A stretch of 64,000 nt of DNA. Source: Streptomyces zagrosensis (GTDB lineage Bacteria; Actinomycetota; Actinomycetes; Streptomycetales; Streptomycetaceae). The stretch lies in assembly GCF_014203645.1 (NCBI RefSeq), contig NZ_JACHJL010000018.1:100288-164287 (forward strand). Direction: 5' to 3'. Shown here piece by piece: positions 56,882 through 64,000 of this stretch (position 1 is its first letter; each line of letters opens with the position of its first letter). The notes below the pieces were generated by a model, which saw nothing but the letters and a program-made list of their open reading frames with translations, did not search any database and had not been told where the DNA came from. Made by a program: the position numbers and the translations under genes.

Positions 56882-57889
56882 TCAGGAGTAGGTGGCCGCC
56901 ATTTTCTCCCGGTACCAGTGCCCCGGTGTGGTCGCTGAGGTGCGACCCTGCGCCGCCTCGGCGCCGCTGAACCGGGGGAGTGGCTCGATCACCGCGTCGT
57001 GGTTGGGCAGATAGAAGAACGGGAGGGACAGCCGTGAACCAGTGTGGCCCGCCACCGGGTTCAGCACCCGATGCAGGGTCGAAACCCAGTGCCCGCCCGT
57101 CCAAAAGGCCATCATGTCGCCGATGTTGATGACGAAACTCCCCGGAAGGTAGGGGACATCACGCCACCCCTGCCCTTCCTGCCGAACCTGGAGCCCGCCG
57201 ATCTCGTCCTGGTACAAAATGGTCAGGTTGCCCCAATCGGTGTGCGGGCCCTTGCGCATTTGACCCGGCAGCGGGGGAGTGAGCTGCGGGTAGTAGTAGT
57301 TGGCGACGATCGTGGAGATGTGCTTGTCGATCTTGTCGTCGAAGAAGTGCGCGTCGAGTCCAAGAGCGAGGGCGAACAGCCCCATCAGCTCCGCGCCGAG
57401 GCGCTCCATCGCCTGTCCGTAGGCAATCCAGGTTTCCTCAAACGCCTGCGGCGTGGATGGCCAGACATTGGTTCGGCTCCACGGCGCGCTAGCGTCGCCG
57501 GTCATCGCCTGGCGGTCCGCGCCACGGTCGCCGAGGACGTTCGAGGTGAAGATCTCGCACAGGTCGGGAGGCGTGTCCAGGCCCATGCTCTTACCCGCGC
57601 TGCCTGCGGAGTACCGCAGTCCGCCGGTACCGGGGCCGCTGACGGTCTTGGCCTTCTCCTTCGATGGGAGTTCGAAGAACTCCTTGGTGAGCGCGTACAC
57701 ACGGTCGATCAGGTCCTGCCCCACCCCGTGTCCGACGACGGTGAAGAAGCCGGAATTCTCGCAGGCGTGGCCGATGGCCTGGGCCACGGCGGCCCGGCTT
57801 CCCTCCTGCCGTGCCATGGACAGATCGATGACGGGGACATATCCGTCCAGGACCGTCACGGGACGGCGCTCCCGTGGTGTGGTGGTCAT
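56882..57889 (-). CDS. 2-oxoglutarate/Fe(II)-dependent oxygenase (isopenicillin N synthase-like)
   Basis: 335 residues from the ATG at 57889, with AAGGAG seven bases upstream. The N-terminal non-haem dioxygenase domain is clear (VPVIDLSMAR, GFFTVVGHGV, EFFELPSKEKAK). The catalytic double-stranded beta-helix follows: the iron ligands His and Asp are in GPHTDWGNLTILYQD, the distal His in STLHRVLNP and the co-substrate Arg in SRLSLPFF. This is the plant-ACC-oxidase/isopenicillin-N-synthase fold, which hydroxylates, desaturates or cyclises many substrates. The gene is divergent from an Lrp/AsnC-type regulator, and the 195 bp between them probably hold their shared control. An amino-acid-derived substrate would suit an AsnC neighbour, but this is inference. 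Confidence 0.92.
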   Translation of the reverse strand: MTTTPRERRPVTVLDGYVPVIDLSMARQEGSRAAVAQAIGHACENSGFFTVVGHGVGQDLIDRVYALTKEFFELPSKEKAKTVSGPGTGGLRYSAGSAGKSMGLDTPPDLCEIFTSNVLGDRGADRQAMTGDASAPWSRTNVWPSTPQAFEETWIAYGQAMERLGAELMGLFALALGLDAHFFDDKIDKHISTIVANYYYPQLTPPLPGQMRKGPHTDWGNLTILYQDEIGGLQVRQEGQGWRDVPYLPGSFVINIGDMMAFWTGGHWVSTLHRVLNPVAGHTGSRLSLPFFYLPNHDAVIEPLPRFSGAEAAQGRTSATTPGHWYREKMAATYS

Positions 57890-58084
57890 GGTGATTCTCC
57901 TTCGGTGTGCGAACAGGGCCAGTGCGCAGCGTGCAGGGCGGCGACCATGGGCAAGTCCCACCGTGTGCTGGTGAGTTCGGCTGCCGCACTGGGCGCGTCC
58001 CGACCACCTTCCGCGCTCTGCCGTGGCGGCCCCAAGCCATACCCTGCAGGTCGGTACGATCCGGCAAACGAAAGGCTTGACGCG

Positions 58085-59041
58085 GTGGATTCCAGCGCCT
58101 TAGGGGAAGCTGACCAACACCTGCTGCATCTCCTACAGCTCGATGGCCGGGCCCCCTTCAGCCACCTCGCGCACTGCCTGGAGGTCTCCGAGCGCACGGT
58201 GGCGCGCCGCTACCAGCGGCTGCGTACGCTGGGCCTACGCATCGTCGGCCAGCCTGTCCCCGCACGCCTTGGGCTCACACGCTGGCTGGTGCGACTGCAC
58301 TGCACTCCCGACGCCGCGGGGACCATCGCCAAGGCTCTGGCCCGCCGCTCCGACACGAGTTGGGTCACGCTCGCGTCCGGCGGTACGGAGCTGTACTGCG
58401 CCGTCACCACGCGTACCGCTGACGAGCGCGACGCGCTGCTGCTCCACAAGCTGCCCCGTACGCCGCACGTGCTCTCCGTTGGCGCGCACTGCATGATGCG
58501 AATTTTCGCCGGGGCCACCAGCACCTGGCACGGCAGCCGGCTACTCCCGGCAACGAGCGCTGGCGCGGTGGATTCCGGCGCGCGCACTCCGCCCCTGAAG
58601 CTGGACGCCACCGACCGCACCCTCTTCACGGAGCTGGCCGCGGACGGCCGCGCGACCCTGCCCGAACTCGGCGCGGCCACCGGACGCTCACCCTCCAGTG
58701 TTCAGCGCCACCTCGAACGGCTACGCGGCGAGGGCGCGTTGTGCTTCGCCGTGGACTTCGATCCCGTACTCCTCGGCTACCACATGAGTACCCGGCTGTG
58801 GATGCGCGTGGCTCCCGCACATCTGCGGACCGTGGGGGAGACCCTTGCCACGCACCCCGAAATCCCTTTCGCGGCGGCGGTCACGGGCACCTCCAACCTG
58901 GTCGCCAGCGGCGTCTTTCGGGACGCCCACGAGCTGTACGACTACCTCGACCAACGCATCGGCCCCCTCCCCGGCATCCAGAGCATCGAGACGGCCCCCG
59001 TTCTTCGGGAGATCAAGCGTCTCGCGCCCACCATTCCCTGA
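58085..59041 (+). CDS. Lrp/AsnC-family regulator with two DNA-binding units
   Basis: 318 residues from the GTG at 58085 (VDSSALGEADQHLLHLLQLDGRAPF). The frame runs far upstream but is antisense to the oxygenase there. The protein is a duplicated AsnC unit. The first helix-turn-helix is LDGRAPFSHLAHCLEVSERTVARRYQRL and the second, about residues 178-225, is LAADGRATLPELGAATGRSPSSVQRHLERL. Each is followed by a ligand-binding-type half (LVRLHCTPDAAGTIAKAL and WMRVAPAHLRTVGETLATHPEIPFAAAVTG). Long double-unit members of this family are common in Streptomyces. It most likely senses an amino acid or related metabolite and controls the divergent oxygenase. Confidence 0.9.
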   Translation: MDSSALGEADQHLLHLLQLDGRAPFSHLAHCLEVSERTVARRYQRLRTLGLRIVGQPVPARLGLTRWLVRLHCTPDAAGTIAKALARRSDTSWVTLASGGTELYCAVTTRTADERDALLLHKLPRTPHVLSVGAHCMMRIFAGATSTWHGSRLLPATSAGAVDSGARTPPLKLDATDRTLFTELAADGRATLPELGAATGRSPSSVQRHLERLRGEGALCFAVDFDPVLLGYHMSTRLWMRVAPAHLRTVGETLATHPEIPFAAAVTGTSNLVASGVFRDAHELYDYLDQRIGPLPGIQSIETAPVLREIKRLAPTIP

Positions 59042-59119
59042 GCTCGTCGCTTGGGTGCGGAGCCGAAACAGGCCCCGAACTGATCCCGCTGGGTGCCTTC
59101 CGCCACCGGGGGTGAGCTG

Positions 59120-59295
59120 GGTCAACGCGCTGCGGGTGCCGAGTCGAGCGAGTGCGGCGGCGCTGGGGCTGCCCGCTTCCGCGGTGGAGAGCACCAGCCG
59201 CACGTCGGTGCCGGGCAGCAGCAGGGTGTGGCAGTCCAGGGCGAGCTCGACCAGCTCGGAGTGGCGCAGACGCTTGCGTAACGTTGATATGGGGC
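59120..59295 (-). pseudogene. C-terminal relic of an MmyB-like regulator
   Basis: On the minus strand the frame reads TLRKRLRHSELVELALDCHT, then LLLPGTDVRLVLSTAEAGSP and SAAALARLG. This resembles the conserved C-terminal end of helix-turn-helix regulators with an MmyB-like ligand domain (HPEVGELEL...LPGTDGQ...TAEPGSPSAxALxLL). The DNA-binding part and most of the ligand domain are absent upstream, so this is a fragment. Confidence 0.45.
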
Positions 59296-59382
59296 GTACG
59301 TCATGATTCAGCCAACTCGCCGCGAAAGCGGGGAGACCCGGCCACCCATCCGAGCGCGCTGCGCGGCGGCGAGAGCGAACTC

Positions 59383-59568
59383 ATGGCCGAGCTGCACCAG
59401 CGCAACGCCGGCCAGACCGTCACCCCCGACTTGCTGCTTTTGGGCACCAATGGGCGCCTTTGGTATCCCTGTCGCACGCACCGCGGTGCCTGGTGGCCGG
59501 TTGGGTTCGCGCGCCGGACTGTCACAGCAGTGATGAGCGATTTGTTCGATGAGGAGTACAACCGCTGA
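59383..59568 (+). CDS. Small hypothetical protein
   Basis: 61 residues from an ATG at 59383 (MAELHQRNAGQTVTPDLLLLGTNGRLWYPCRTHRG), preceded by GAGAG at a usable distance. The sequence is protein-like, with a balanced composition and an acidic end (MSDLFDEEYNR), but I know no family. It lies between the regulator relic and the cold-shock gene. A longer frame starting at 59152 is less credible. Confidence 0.4.
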   Translation: MAELHQRNAGQTVTPDLLLLGTNGRLWYPCRTHRGAWWPVGFARRTVTAVMSDLFDEEYNR

Positions 59569-59645
59569 ATCGCGTCTATTGCTCTCTGGTGAGAGCCAGT
59601 TTCGCGGTGTAGCGTCGCTGTCAGATGCCGTGGTTCGCAGTGCCT

Positions 59646-59665
59646 GCCCGCGCTTTCGCGCGGGC
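59646..59665. terminator. Perfect 8-bp hairpin with TTTC loop
   Basis: GCCCGCGC-TTTC-GCGCGGGC, a very stable stem 81 bp ahead of the cold-shock gene. It could end transcription from the small gene upstream, or form a structure in the long leader of the cold-shock mRNA. Confidence 0.6.
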
Positions 59666-59746
59666 GCTTTGCTGTGCTGTGCCGGACCAGGGCGACTACC
59701 TCCGGATTCGCGCGGTGCGGATTCGATATCGACTGGAAGGCTCAGC

Positions 59747-59950
59747 ATGGCTAGCGGAACCGTGAAGTGGTTCAACGCCGAAAAGGGTTTCGGTTTCATC
59801 GCCCAAGACGGCGGCGGACCTGACGTCTTTGCGCACTACTCCAACATCAACGCCTCCGGCTTCCGCGAGCTGCAGGAAGGCCAAGCGGTCACCTTCGACA
59901 TCACCCAGGGCCAGAAGGGCCCGCAGGCGGAGAACATCACCCCCGCCTAG
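59747..59950 (+). CDS. Cold-shock protein (CspA family)
   Basis: 67 residues, the standard length of a single cold-shock domain. The ATG at 59747 has GGAAGG seven bases upstream. RNP1 (KGFGFIAQD) and RNP2 (VFAHYSNI) are intact, in the frame MASGTVKWFNAEKGFGFI typical of actinobacterial Csp proteins. These bind single-stranded RNA and DNA and prevent or melt secondary structure during cold or growth change. A strong hairpin precedes the gene and a perfect 14-bp stem follows it, so it is probably a one-gene transcript. Confidence 0.96.
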   Translation: MASGTVKWFNAEKGFGFIAQDGGGPDVFAHYSNINASGFRELQEGQAVTFDITQGQKGPQAENITPA

Positions 59951-59962
59951 GCTCGGGTGTCA

Positions 59963-59994
59963 CTAGGGCCCGGAGCAGACGCTCCGGGCCCTAG
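59963..59994 (+). terminator. Rho-independent terminator of the cold-shock gene
   Basis: CTAGGGCCCGGAGC-AGAC-GCTCCGGGCCCTAG: a perfect 14-bp stem with a 4-base loop, starting 12 bases after the stop codon and followed by TTCGT. The short T tract is normal for Streptomyces. Confidence 0.88.
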
Positions 59995-60126
59995 TTCGTA
60001 TGACGCCGCAATGAGCACAGCGCTCGCCAGCCGGTGAAAACCGGTGACAGGGGCCAATCGGGGTTACGGACGTCGTAGGCCCACTTCAGCGCCTGGCTGT
60101 CAGTGGCTGGCTTTAGGGTCCATGGC

Positions 60127-60651
60127 ATGAATCGCCACCAACGGCCCGTACGCCTGCCCTGCATAGACGCCATTCCCGTCATCCGGACCGACTTCACCGA
60201 CTCCGCTGGCTGGGCTCGGCTGCTGCAAGACCTTTAGACGCCCGTCACCCACGAGGCGGGTTCGCAGGACACCTGCGACGACAACCGGGCCGTCTCCTAC
60301 GTCACCCCGATCGTCACCCCGATCGACCAGGAGGAGTACCGGGCCTGCTGCCTGAGATGGTGCTCGCCGTGGCACCCAGCGCCGGCCATGCCCTTCCTTA
60401 CGGCCACCTCTATCTAGCCGACGCCGAAACCTTCTCCGCCGGAAACCTTCCGCTGCTCGGCATCGACATTCACGTAGATGACGTGGATGACGTGGATGAC
60501 GTGGATGACGGAGGCGACGTGGATGGCATGAACGACGTGGATGACGGGGCCCTCGGAGCTTGGGCAGCGTGTACAGCCCTTCCGCGTGCCGGCGCTGCAT
60601 GCCGCCGGCGTCGAAGTCAACGCCAGCATCGCTAACCTGTTCCTTTCGTGA
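60127..60651 (+). pseudogene. Decayed DUF6924-like gene
   Basis: An ATG at 60127 opens IPVIRTDFTDSAGWARLLQD, which resembles the start of DUF6924-type proteins (LVVRTDFSDDAAWE). A TAG stop occurs at 60235. Reading through, the frame continues to about 60345, then must shift to LPEMVLAVAPSAGHALPYGH and LYLADAETFSAGNLPLLGID. It then runs into an Asp/Val repeat caused by a 9-bp tandem repeat. The ending VQPFRVPALHAAGVEVNASIANLFLS matches the family's closing FRVxxxxxWxVENNLSIANMDF. A stop, at least two frame changes and the repeat expansion show it is not functional. The family has no known function to my knowledge. Confidence 0.5.
60472..60547. repeat. 9-bp tandem repeat (ACGTGGATG type)
   Basis: At least four near-perfect head-to-tail copies of ACGTGGATG (60472-60507), then diverged copies to 60547. 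It lies inside the DUF6924-like relic, where it would encode a run of Val-Asp-Asp. Confidence 0.85.
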
Positions 60652-60738
60652 ATTCCACGACTTCCCCTGGTCGGACTGCGACGTGTAGGTGGCAGGGCCG
60701 GGAACTCGTGCGACGCATCCACGCGCAGCTTGCCAACC

Positions 60739-61725
60739 TCACAGGCTCCCGTGGCGGTTGGAGCGGGCGCGCGAGCGGAAGGTGCGCCGGTAGGTGTCCG
60801 GCGGCACGCCTACCGTCCGGTTGAACTGTCGGCGTAGCGTCGTGGCGGTGCCCATGCCGGTGGCCGCCGCGATGGTGTCGATGGTGACGTCGGTGGTCTC
60901 CAACAACTCCTGGGCGTGGCGGATACGTTGGCTGAGCAGCCATTGCAATGGGGTGGTGCCGGTCACTGACCTGAAGTGGCGGCCCAGGTTGCGTGAGCTC
61001 ATCCGCGCCTGGCGGGCCAAATCCTCCACGGTGAGCGGATGGTCCAGCCGTTCGAGTGCCCAGGGGAAGAGTGCGGCGAGCGGGTGGTTGCCGGGGGCGG
61101 GGACTGGGGTGGTCACGAACTGGGCCTGGCCGCCGTCCCGGTGCGGCGGTACGACCAGGCGGCGGGCGATCGTGTTGGCGATCGACGAGCCGTGGTCGAG
61201 GCGGACGAGGTGCAGGCACAGGTCCATGGCGGCGGCCTTGCCGGCGGAGGTGAGCACGCTGCCGCTGTCCACGTAGAGGACATCCGGGTCCACCGTCACC
61301 AAGGGGTGGCGCTCGGCCAGCACCCGCGCGTGCGCCCAGTGAGTGGTCGCGCACTTGCCGTCCAGCAGACCGGCTGCGGCCAGCACGAAGGCGCCCGTGC
61401 AAAGGGAGGCCACGCGTGCGCCCGCCTCATGGGCCGCGCGCACCGCCCCGATCAGCTCGGCCGATGGGTCCTGGTCCACGTCGGCCCAGCCCGGAACGAT
61501 CACGGTGTCGGCGTGCGGGAGGTGGTCGAGTCCGTAGTCGGGCTCCAGGGTGAAGCGGCCGAACGACACGGTGCTCGGACCACAGACCGAGAAGCGGTAC
61601 CAGGGGTCCGCCGCGCCGGTCATGTCGGCCCCAAACACCTCGCAGGCCAGGGCCAATTCGAAATGCAGCATGCCATCGGTGACGGCCAGGGCGACGGTGG
61701 TCATGTCCGAAATTGTACGAGGCAT
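60739..61725 (-). CDS. GlxA-type transcriptional activator (DJ-1/PfpI plus AraC domain)
   Basis: 328 residues from the ATG at 61725; the ATG at 61704 (MTTVALAVTDG) is an equally natural start. The N-terminal 185 residues are a DJ-1/PfpI-like domain (FELALACEVFGADM, DTVIVPGW, VASLCTGAFVLAAAGLLDGKCATTHW), with Cys in the nucleophile-elbow position. The C-terminal 100 residues hold two AraC helix-turn-helix motifs (LTVEDLARQARMSSRNLGRHFRSVTGTTPLQWLLSQRIRHAQELLETTDVTIDTIAAATGMGTATTLRRQF). Proteins of this layout activate genes in response to small molecules. It is divergent from a saccharopine-dehydrogenase-like gene 90 bp away and may activate it. Confidence 0.93.
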   Translation of the reverse strand: MPRTISDMTTVALAVTDGMLHFELALACEVFGADMTGAADPWYRFSVCGPSTVSFGRFTLEPDYGLDHLPHADTVIVPGWADVDQDPSAELIGAVRAAHEAGARVASLCTGAFVLAAAGLLDGKCATTHWAHARVLAERHPLVTVDPDVLYVDSGSVLTSAGKAAAMDLCLHLVRLDHGSSIANTIARRLVVPPHRDGGQAQFVTTPVPAPGNHPLAALFPWALERLDHPLTVEDLARQARMSSRNLGRHFRSVTGTTPLQWLLSQRIRHAQELLETTDVTIDTIAAATGMGTATTLRRQFNRTVGVPPDTYRRTFRSRARSNRHGSL

Positions 61726-61815
61726 GGCGTTCCAGACAATCACGGTGGGGTGCCGATCTTCGCCAGGATGCTCATGACAGACCGCAGCAGATCGTTCAAG
61801 AGCGGGGGAGAACCC

Positions 61816-62844
61816 ATGAGGTCCCACAAGATGGTGGCGGTGTTCGGCGCGTACGGGCACACCGGGCGGTTCGTGTCGGCGGAGCTGAGAGAGCGTGGTT
61901 TTCTCCCCGTACTCGTCGGCCGCGACGCCGACAAGCTGAAGGCGCTGGCGTACGAAACCGAGTCGCAGGCCTGCCCGGCGTCGGTTGACGACCCGGCCTC
62001 GCTCGACCGCGCGCTGGTCGGAGCGGCGGCCGTGATCAACTGCGCCGGGCCGTTCGCCACGACGGCTGCCCCCGTGATCGAAGCGGCCTTGCGGGCCGGA
62101 ATTCCGTATCTGGACGTGGCGGCCGAGATCGAGGCCAGCGTTGACACGTTCGAGCACTTCGCCGACCGGGCGCGGGACAGGGGAGCCGTGATCGTCCCGG
62201 CGATGGCCTTCTTCGGCGGCTTGGGCGACCTGCTGGTCACCGCGGCGATGGGTGACTGGACAGTGGCCGACGAGGCACACATCGCGTACGCACTGAGCAG
62301 TTGGCACCCCACCGCCGGGACCCGCTCGGCGGGCGCGGTCTCTCGGCAACGTCGAGACGGTCGGCGTATCCGCTACACCAACGGACGCCTGGAGCACCGT
62401 TACGACGCACCGCCCATGCTGGAGTGGCCCTTTCCCGACCCGATGGGGCCCCTGCCCGTCATCGGGGAGTTCACGATGGCCGACGTCGTGACCGTACCCA
62501 GCCACCTGCCCATCCCCGAAGTGCGCACCTACATGACGGCCAACGCGGCCCGGGACGTCTCGGCCCCGGACACACCGACGCCGGCTGCGGTTGACGAACG
62601 CGGGCGGTCCGCTCAGACCTTCCTTGTCGATGTCGTCGTACGCTCGGGCCAAACCGAACGGCGCGCCGTGGCCCACGGTCAGGACATCTACGCCGTCACC
62701 GCGCCGCTCGTGGTGGAAGCGGTTGAGCGCATCCTCACGGGACGGACCAAGGCGGTCGGCGTCGCCTCCGCAGGACACATCTTCGACGCACCCGACTTCC
62801 TTCGTGCGCTCTCCCCGCACATCGCACTTGACCTGCGCCCCTAG
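61816..62844 (+). CDS. Saccharopine dehydrogenase-like NAD(P)-binding protein
   Basis: 342 residues from the ATG at 61816, with GGGGGAG just upstream. The N-terminus is a Rossmann fold: VAVFGAYGHTGRFVSAELRERGFLPVLVGRDADKL, with the GxxGxxG-like motif. The segment VINCAGPFATTAAPVIEAALRAGIPYLDVAAE is typical of the saccharopine dehydrogenase/trans-acting enoyl reductase group. The C-terminal part carries a long substrate domain (MAFFGGLGDLLVTAAM, FPDPMGPLPVIGEFTMADVVTVPSHL). These proteins reduce or isomerise diverse substrates; the real one is unknown. It is divergent from the GlxA-type activator, which is its most likely regulator. Confidence 0.88.
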   Translation: MRSHKMVAVFGAYGHTGRFVSAELRERGFLPVLVGRDADKLKALAYETESQACPASVDDPASLDRALVGAAAVINCAGPFATTAAPVIEAALRAGIPYLDVAAEIEASVDTFEHFADRARDRGAVIVPAMAFFGGLGDLLVTAAMGDWTVADEAHIAYALSSWHPTAGTRSAGAVSRQRRDGRRIRYTNGRLEHRYDAPPMLEWPFPDPMGPLPVIGEFTMADVVTVPSHLPIPEVRTYMTANAARDVSAPDTPTPAAVDERGRSAQTFLVDVVVRSGQTERRAVAHGQDIYAVTAPLVVEAVERILTGRTKAVGVASAGHIFDAPDFLRALSPHIALDLRP

Positions 62845-62859
62845 CGACCCGGTGCTGCG

Positions 62860-62878
62860 GTGCTGCGTGCGGCAGCAC
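62860..62878 (+). terminator. Hairpin after the saccharopine dehydrogenase-like gene
   Basis: GTGCTGC-GTGCG-GCAGCAC: a perfect 7-bp stem 16 bases after the stop codon. No T tract follows. It is well placed to end the transcript. Confidence 0.5.
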
Positions 62879-62999
62879 TCATCAACGGTCCGCTGTCCGC
62901 TGCGCCTGGTGCTGCGGCCGGCAACGCGCACCGAGGTGGGAGCCCGGCCCCGGCTAAGCTGCGCAGAGCGGAACGGTGTTCGAATGAGGAGGTGGGCGG

Positions 63000-63605
63000 A
63001 TGTTGACCGAGGTTGCAGGGGTGCGCGTACCGGTGGGGCGGGCGGCGGAGGCGGCGCGTTCGGTCTGCGAGGAATACGCTGACGAGGCGTTGTACCACCA
63101 CTGTGTGCGGTCGTATTTCTTCGGTGCGGCCTGGGCGAGGGCGCGTGGCTTCGACTTCGACCGTGAGCTGTTCTTTGTGTCGGCGTTGCTCCACGACCTA
63201 GCTCTCGTTCCGCCCTTCGACAGTCACACGCTCCCCTTTGAAGAGGCCAGTGGCCACCTGGCCCGGGTCTTCACGGCCGGTCTCGGCTGGCCGACTGAGC
63301 GACGCGACCGCGCGGCTGAACTGATCGTGCTGCACATGCGGGGCGACGTCGCTCCGGACGTGGACATGGAGAGTCGTCTGTTGCAGGTGGGGACCAGCGC
63401 GGACGTTTCTGGGACCGGTTTGGAAGCGTTCGACCCGGCTTTCAAGGACGCGCTCGTTGCGGCGTACCCGCGGCTTGGCTTTGCCGAGTCCTTCGTACGT
63501 CTGTTCCAGAACCAGGCGGAACGTAAGCCGGGGTGCGCGGCGGCGGGGCTGGTAGCGGGAAAGTGGGCGGAACGGACTGCGTCCAATCCGCTCGACCACA
63601 ACTGA
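63000..63605 (+). CDS. HD-domain hydrolase-like protein
   Basis: 201 residues from the ATG at 63000, preceded by GAGGAGG. The metal-binding HD signature is visible: LYHHCVRSYFFGAAWARARG gives the first His, FVSALLHDLALVPPF the His-Asp pair, and a later His occurs in LIVLHMRGDVAPDVDMES. The pattern is close to the small HD proteins related to cyanamide hydratase, and distinct from large phosphodiesterases. Such enzymes hydrolyse phosphate esters or hydrate nitriles. The actual substrate is not evident from its neighbours. It stands alone, 155 bp after the saccharopine-dehydrogenase-like gene. Confidence 0.88.
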   Translation: MLTEVAGVRVPVGRAAEAARSVCEEYADEALYHHCVRSYFFGAAWARARGFDFDRELFFVSALLHDLALVPPFDSHTLPFEEASGHLARVFTAGLGWPTERRDRAAELIVLHMRGDVAPDVDMESRLLQVGTSADVSGTGLEAFDPAFKDALVAAYPRLGFAESFVRLFQNQAERKPGCAAAGLVAGKWAERTASNPLDHN

Positions 63606-63915
63606 GGCCGGTGGGTTCAAGGGCTTGTCATGCGGCATCGGTAAGGGGGCGTCAAGCGCGGTGGATGCCGCCTGGTCGCGGACACGGACGTGTAGCGCGC
63701 CGGACTGTCGCGGTGACGTTTCGTACGAGGAACTGCCAGGAACTGCGCATCGAACCTGGCCCGACCTTGACCGGTGGATCAACAACGTACTGGTCGATTG
63801 TCGTCGTCCATCCCTTGATCTTCGCAGGGAATTCCGGCCTTTAGGCCGGGCGGGAATGCGATCCTTGGTCTGGAGGCGCGTAGCGCCGGAGATCTCTGCG
63901 TCTTGGGGGTGACGG
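63606..63915. other. Gap holding a transposon end
   Basis: About 310 bp. The left part has no gene I can support. The right part (about 63820-63915) is probably non-coding DNA downstream of the IS200/IS605-type transposase gene and includes the hairpin at 63834-63849. Confidence 0.5.
63834..63849. repeat. Subterminal hairpin of an IS200/IS605-type element
   Basis: CCGGCC-TTTA-GGCCGG, a perfect small hairpin 67 bp beyond the stop of the partial transposase. IS200/IS605 transposases recognise such imperfect or perfect hairpins near the element ends. Confidence 0.6.
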
Positions 63916-64000
63916 TCACGCCGGTCGCTTCTGGTTTTCGATGTAGTTCTTGACGATGCTCAGTGGTGCGCCGCCGCATGACGCGGCGAAGTAGGACGGG
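63916..64000 (-). CDS. IS200/IS605-family TnpA transposase (C-terminal end, partial)
   Basis: The last 27 codons of a gene that enters from the right edge: PSYFAASCGGAPLSIVKNY, then IENQKRPA and a TGA stop. The SPSYFxxSCGGAPL and IxKxYIExQ pattern is the characteristic end of single-strand Y1 transposases. The Tyr in KNYIENQ is expected to be the catalytic residue that joins covalently to DNA. The rest of the element is outside the window, so whether it is intact, or carries a TnpB gene, cannot be seen. Confidence 0.8.
   Translation of the reverse strand, partial: PSYFAASCGGAPLSIVKNYIENQKRPA

Noticed and set aside
57044..58084. Upstream extension of the Lrp/AsnC regulator
   Set aside because: Antisense to the 2-oxoglutarate oxygenase. 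Similarity starts at the GTG at 58085.
61726..62931. N-terminal extension of the GlxA-type regulator to 730 residues
   Set aside because: It is antisense to the saccharopine-dehydrogenase-like gene and lacks family similarity. The real protein begins at 61725 or 61704.

Overview
The window is high-GC DNA typical of a Streptomyces chromosome (GC-rich codon thirds, GTG/TTG starts, SARP, MmyB-like, LmbE and TSUP families). Positions 1-39062 carry most of a modular type I polyketide synthase (PKS) operon, all on the minus strand and read from right to left. Five complete PKS genes and the start of a sixth encode a loading module and at least seven extension modules. A SARP-family activator gene lies immediately upstream (39562-40347). 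Three 11-bp-spaced direct repeats, the usual form of a SARP binding site, sit between it and the first PKS gene.

The assembly line reads: loading (KS remnant-AT-ACP) plus module 1 (KS-AT-DH-KR-ACP); module 2 (KS-AT-KR-ACP) plus module 3 (KS-AT-DH-KR-ACP); module 4 (KS-dead AT-DH-KR-ACP); module 5 (KS-AT-DH-ER-KR-ACP); module 6 (KS-malonyl AT-DH-KR-ACP); module 7 (KS-AT, then cut by the window edge). AT motifs are methylmalonyl type in modules 1, 2, 3, 5 and 7 and malonyl type in module 6. This order of extender units and reductions gives the polyene side chain shared by piericidin and actinopyrone. From memory, the split into six PKS genes also matches the piericidin locus. The chain-terminating and tailoring genes that would separate the two compounds lie beyond position 1. 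Assignment to this family is an inference from architecture, not from a database search.

Two assembly-line oddities stand out. The module 4 AT has lost both its catalytic serine and the catalytic-histidine region, so malonate must come from elsewhere. The loading KS is only about half a domain. Many AT, DH, KR and KS segments are near-identical copies with a distinctive Thr/His/Asn-rich, skewed codon style, which suggests repeated gene conversion.

Positions 40400-64000 are a patchwork with no obvious link to the polyketide. They hold a receptor-like Ser/Thr kinase fused to an amino-acid-binding domain, a secreted LmbE/PIG-L deacetylase, a fusion of a degenerate P450-like region to a PEP mutase/isocitrate lyase domain, an aldehyde dehydrogenase with a divergent MarR gene, and an extradiol dioxygenase opposite a YCII protein. 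Further on are an ArsR regulator with a divergent membrane protein, an alpha/beta hydrolase, a 2-oxoglutarate oxygenase with an Lrp/AsnC regulator, a cold-shock protein, a GlxA-type regulator with a divergent saccharopine-dehydrogenase-like protein, and an HD-domain protein. At least four decayed genes (TSUP transporter, MFS transporter, MmyB-like regulator, DUF6924-like) and the end of an IS200/IS605-type transposase show that this flank is in turnover. No tRNA, rRNA or CRISPR array was seen.
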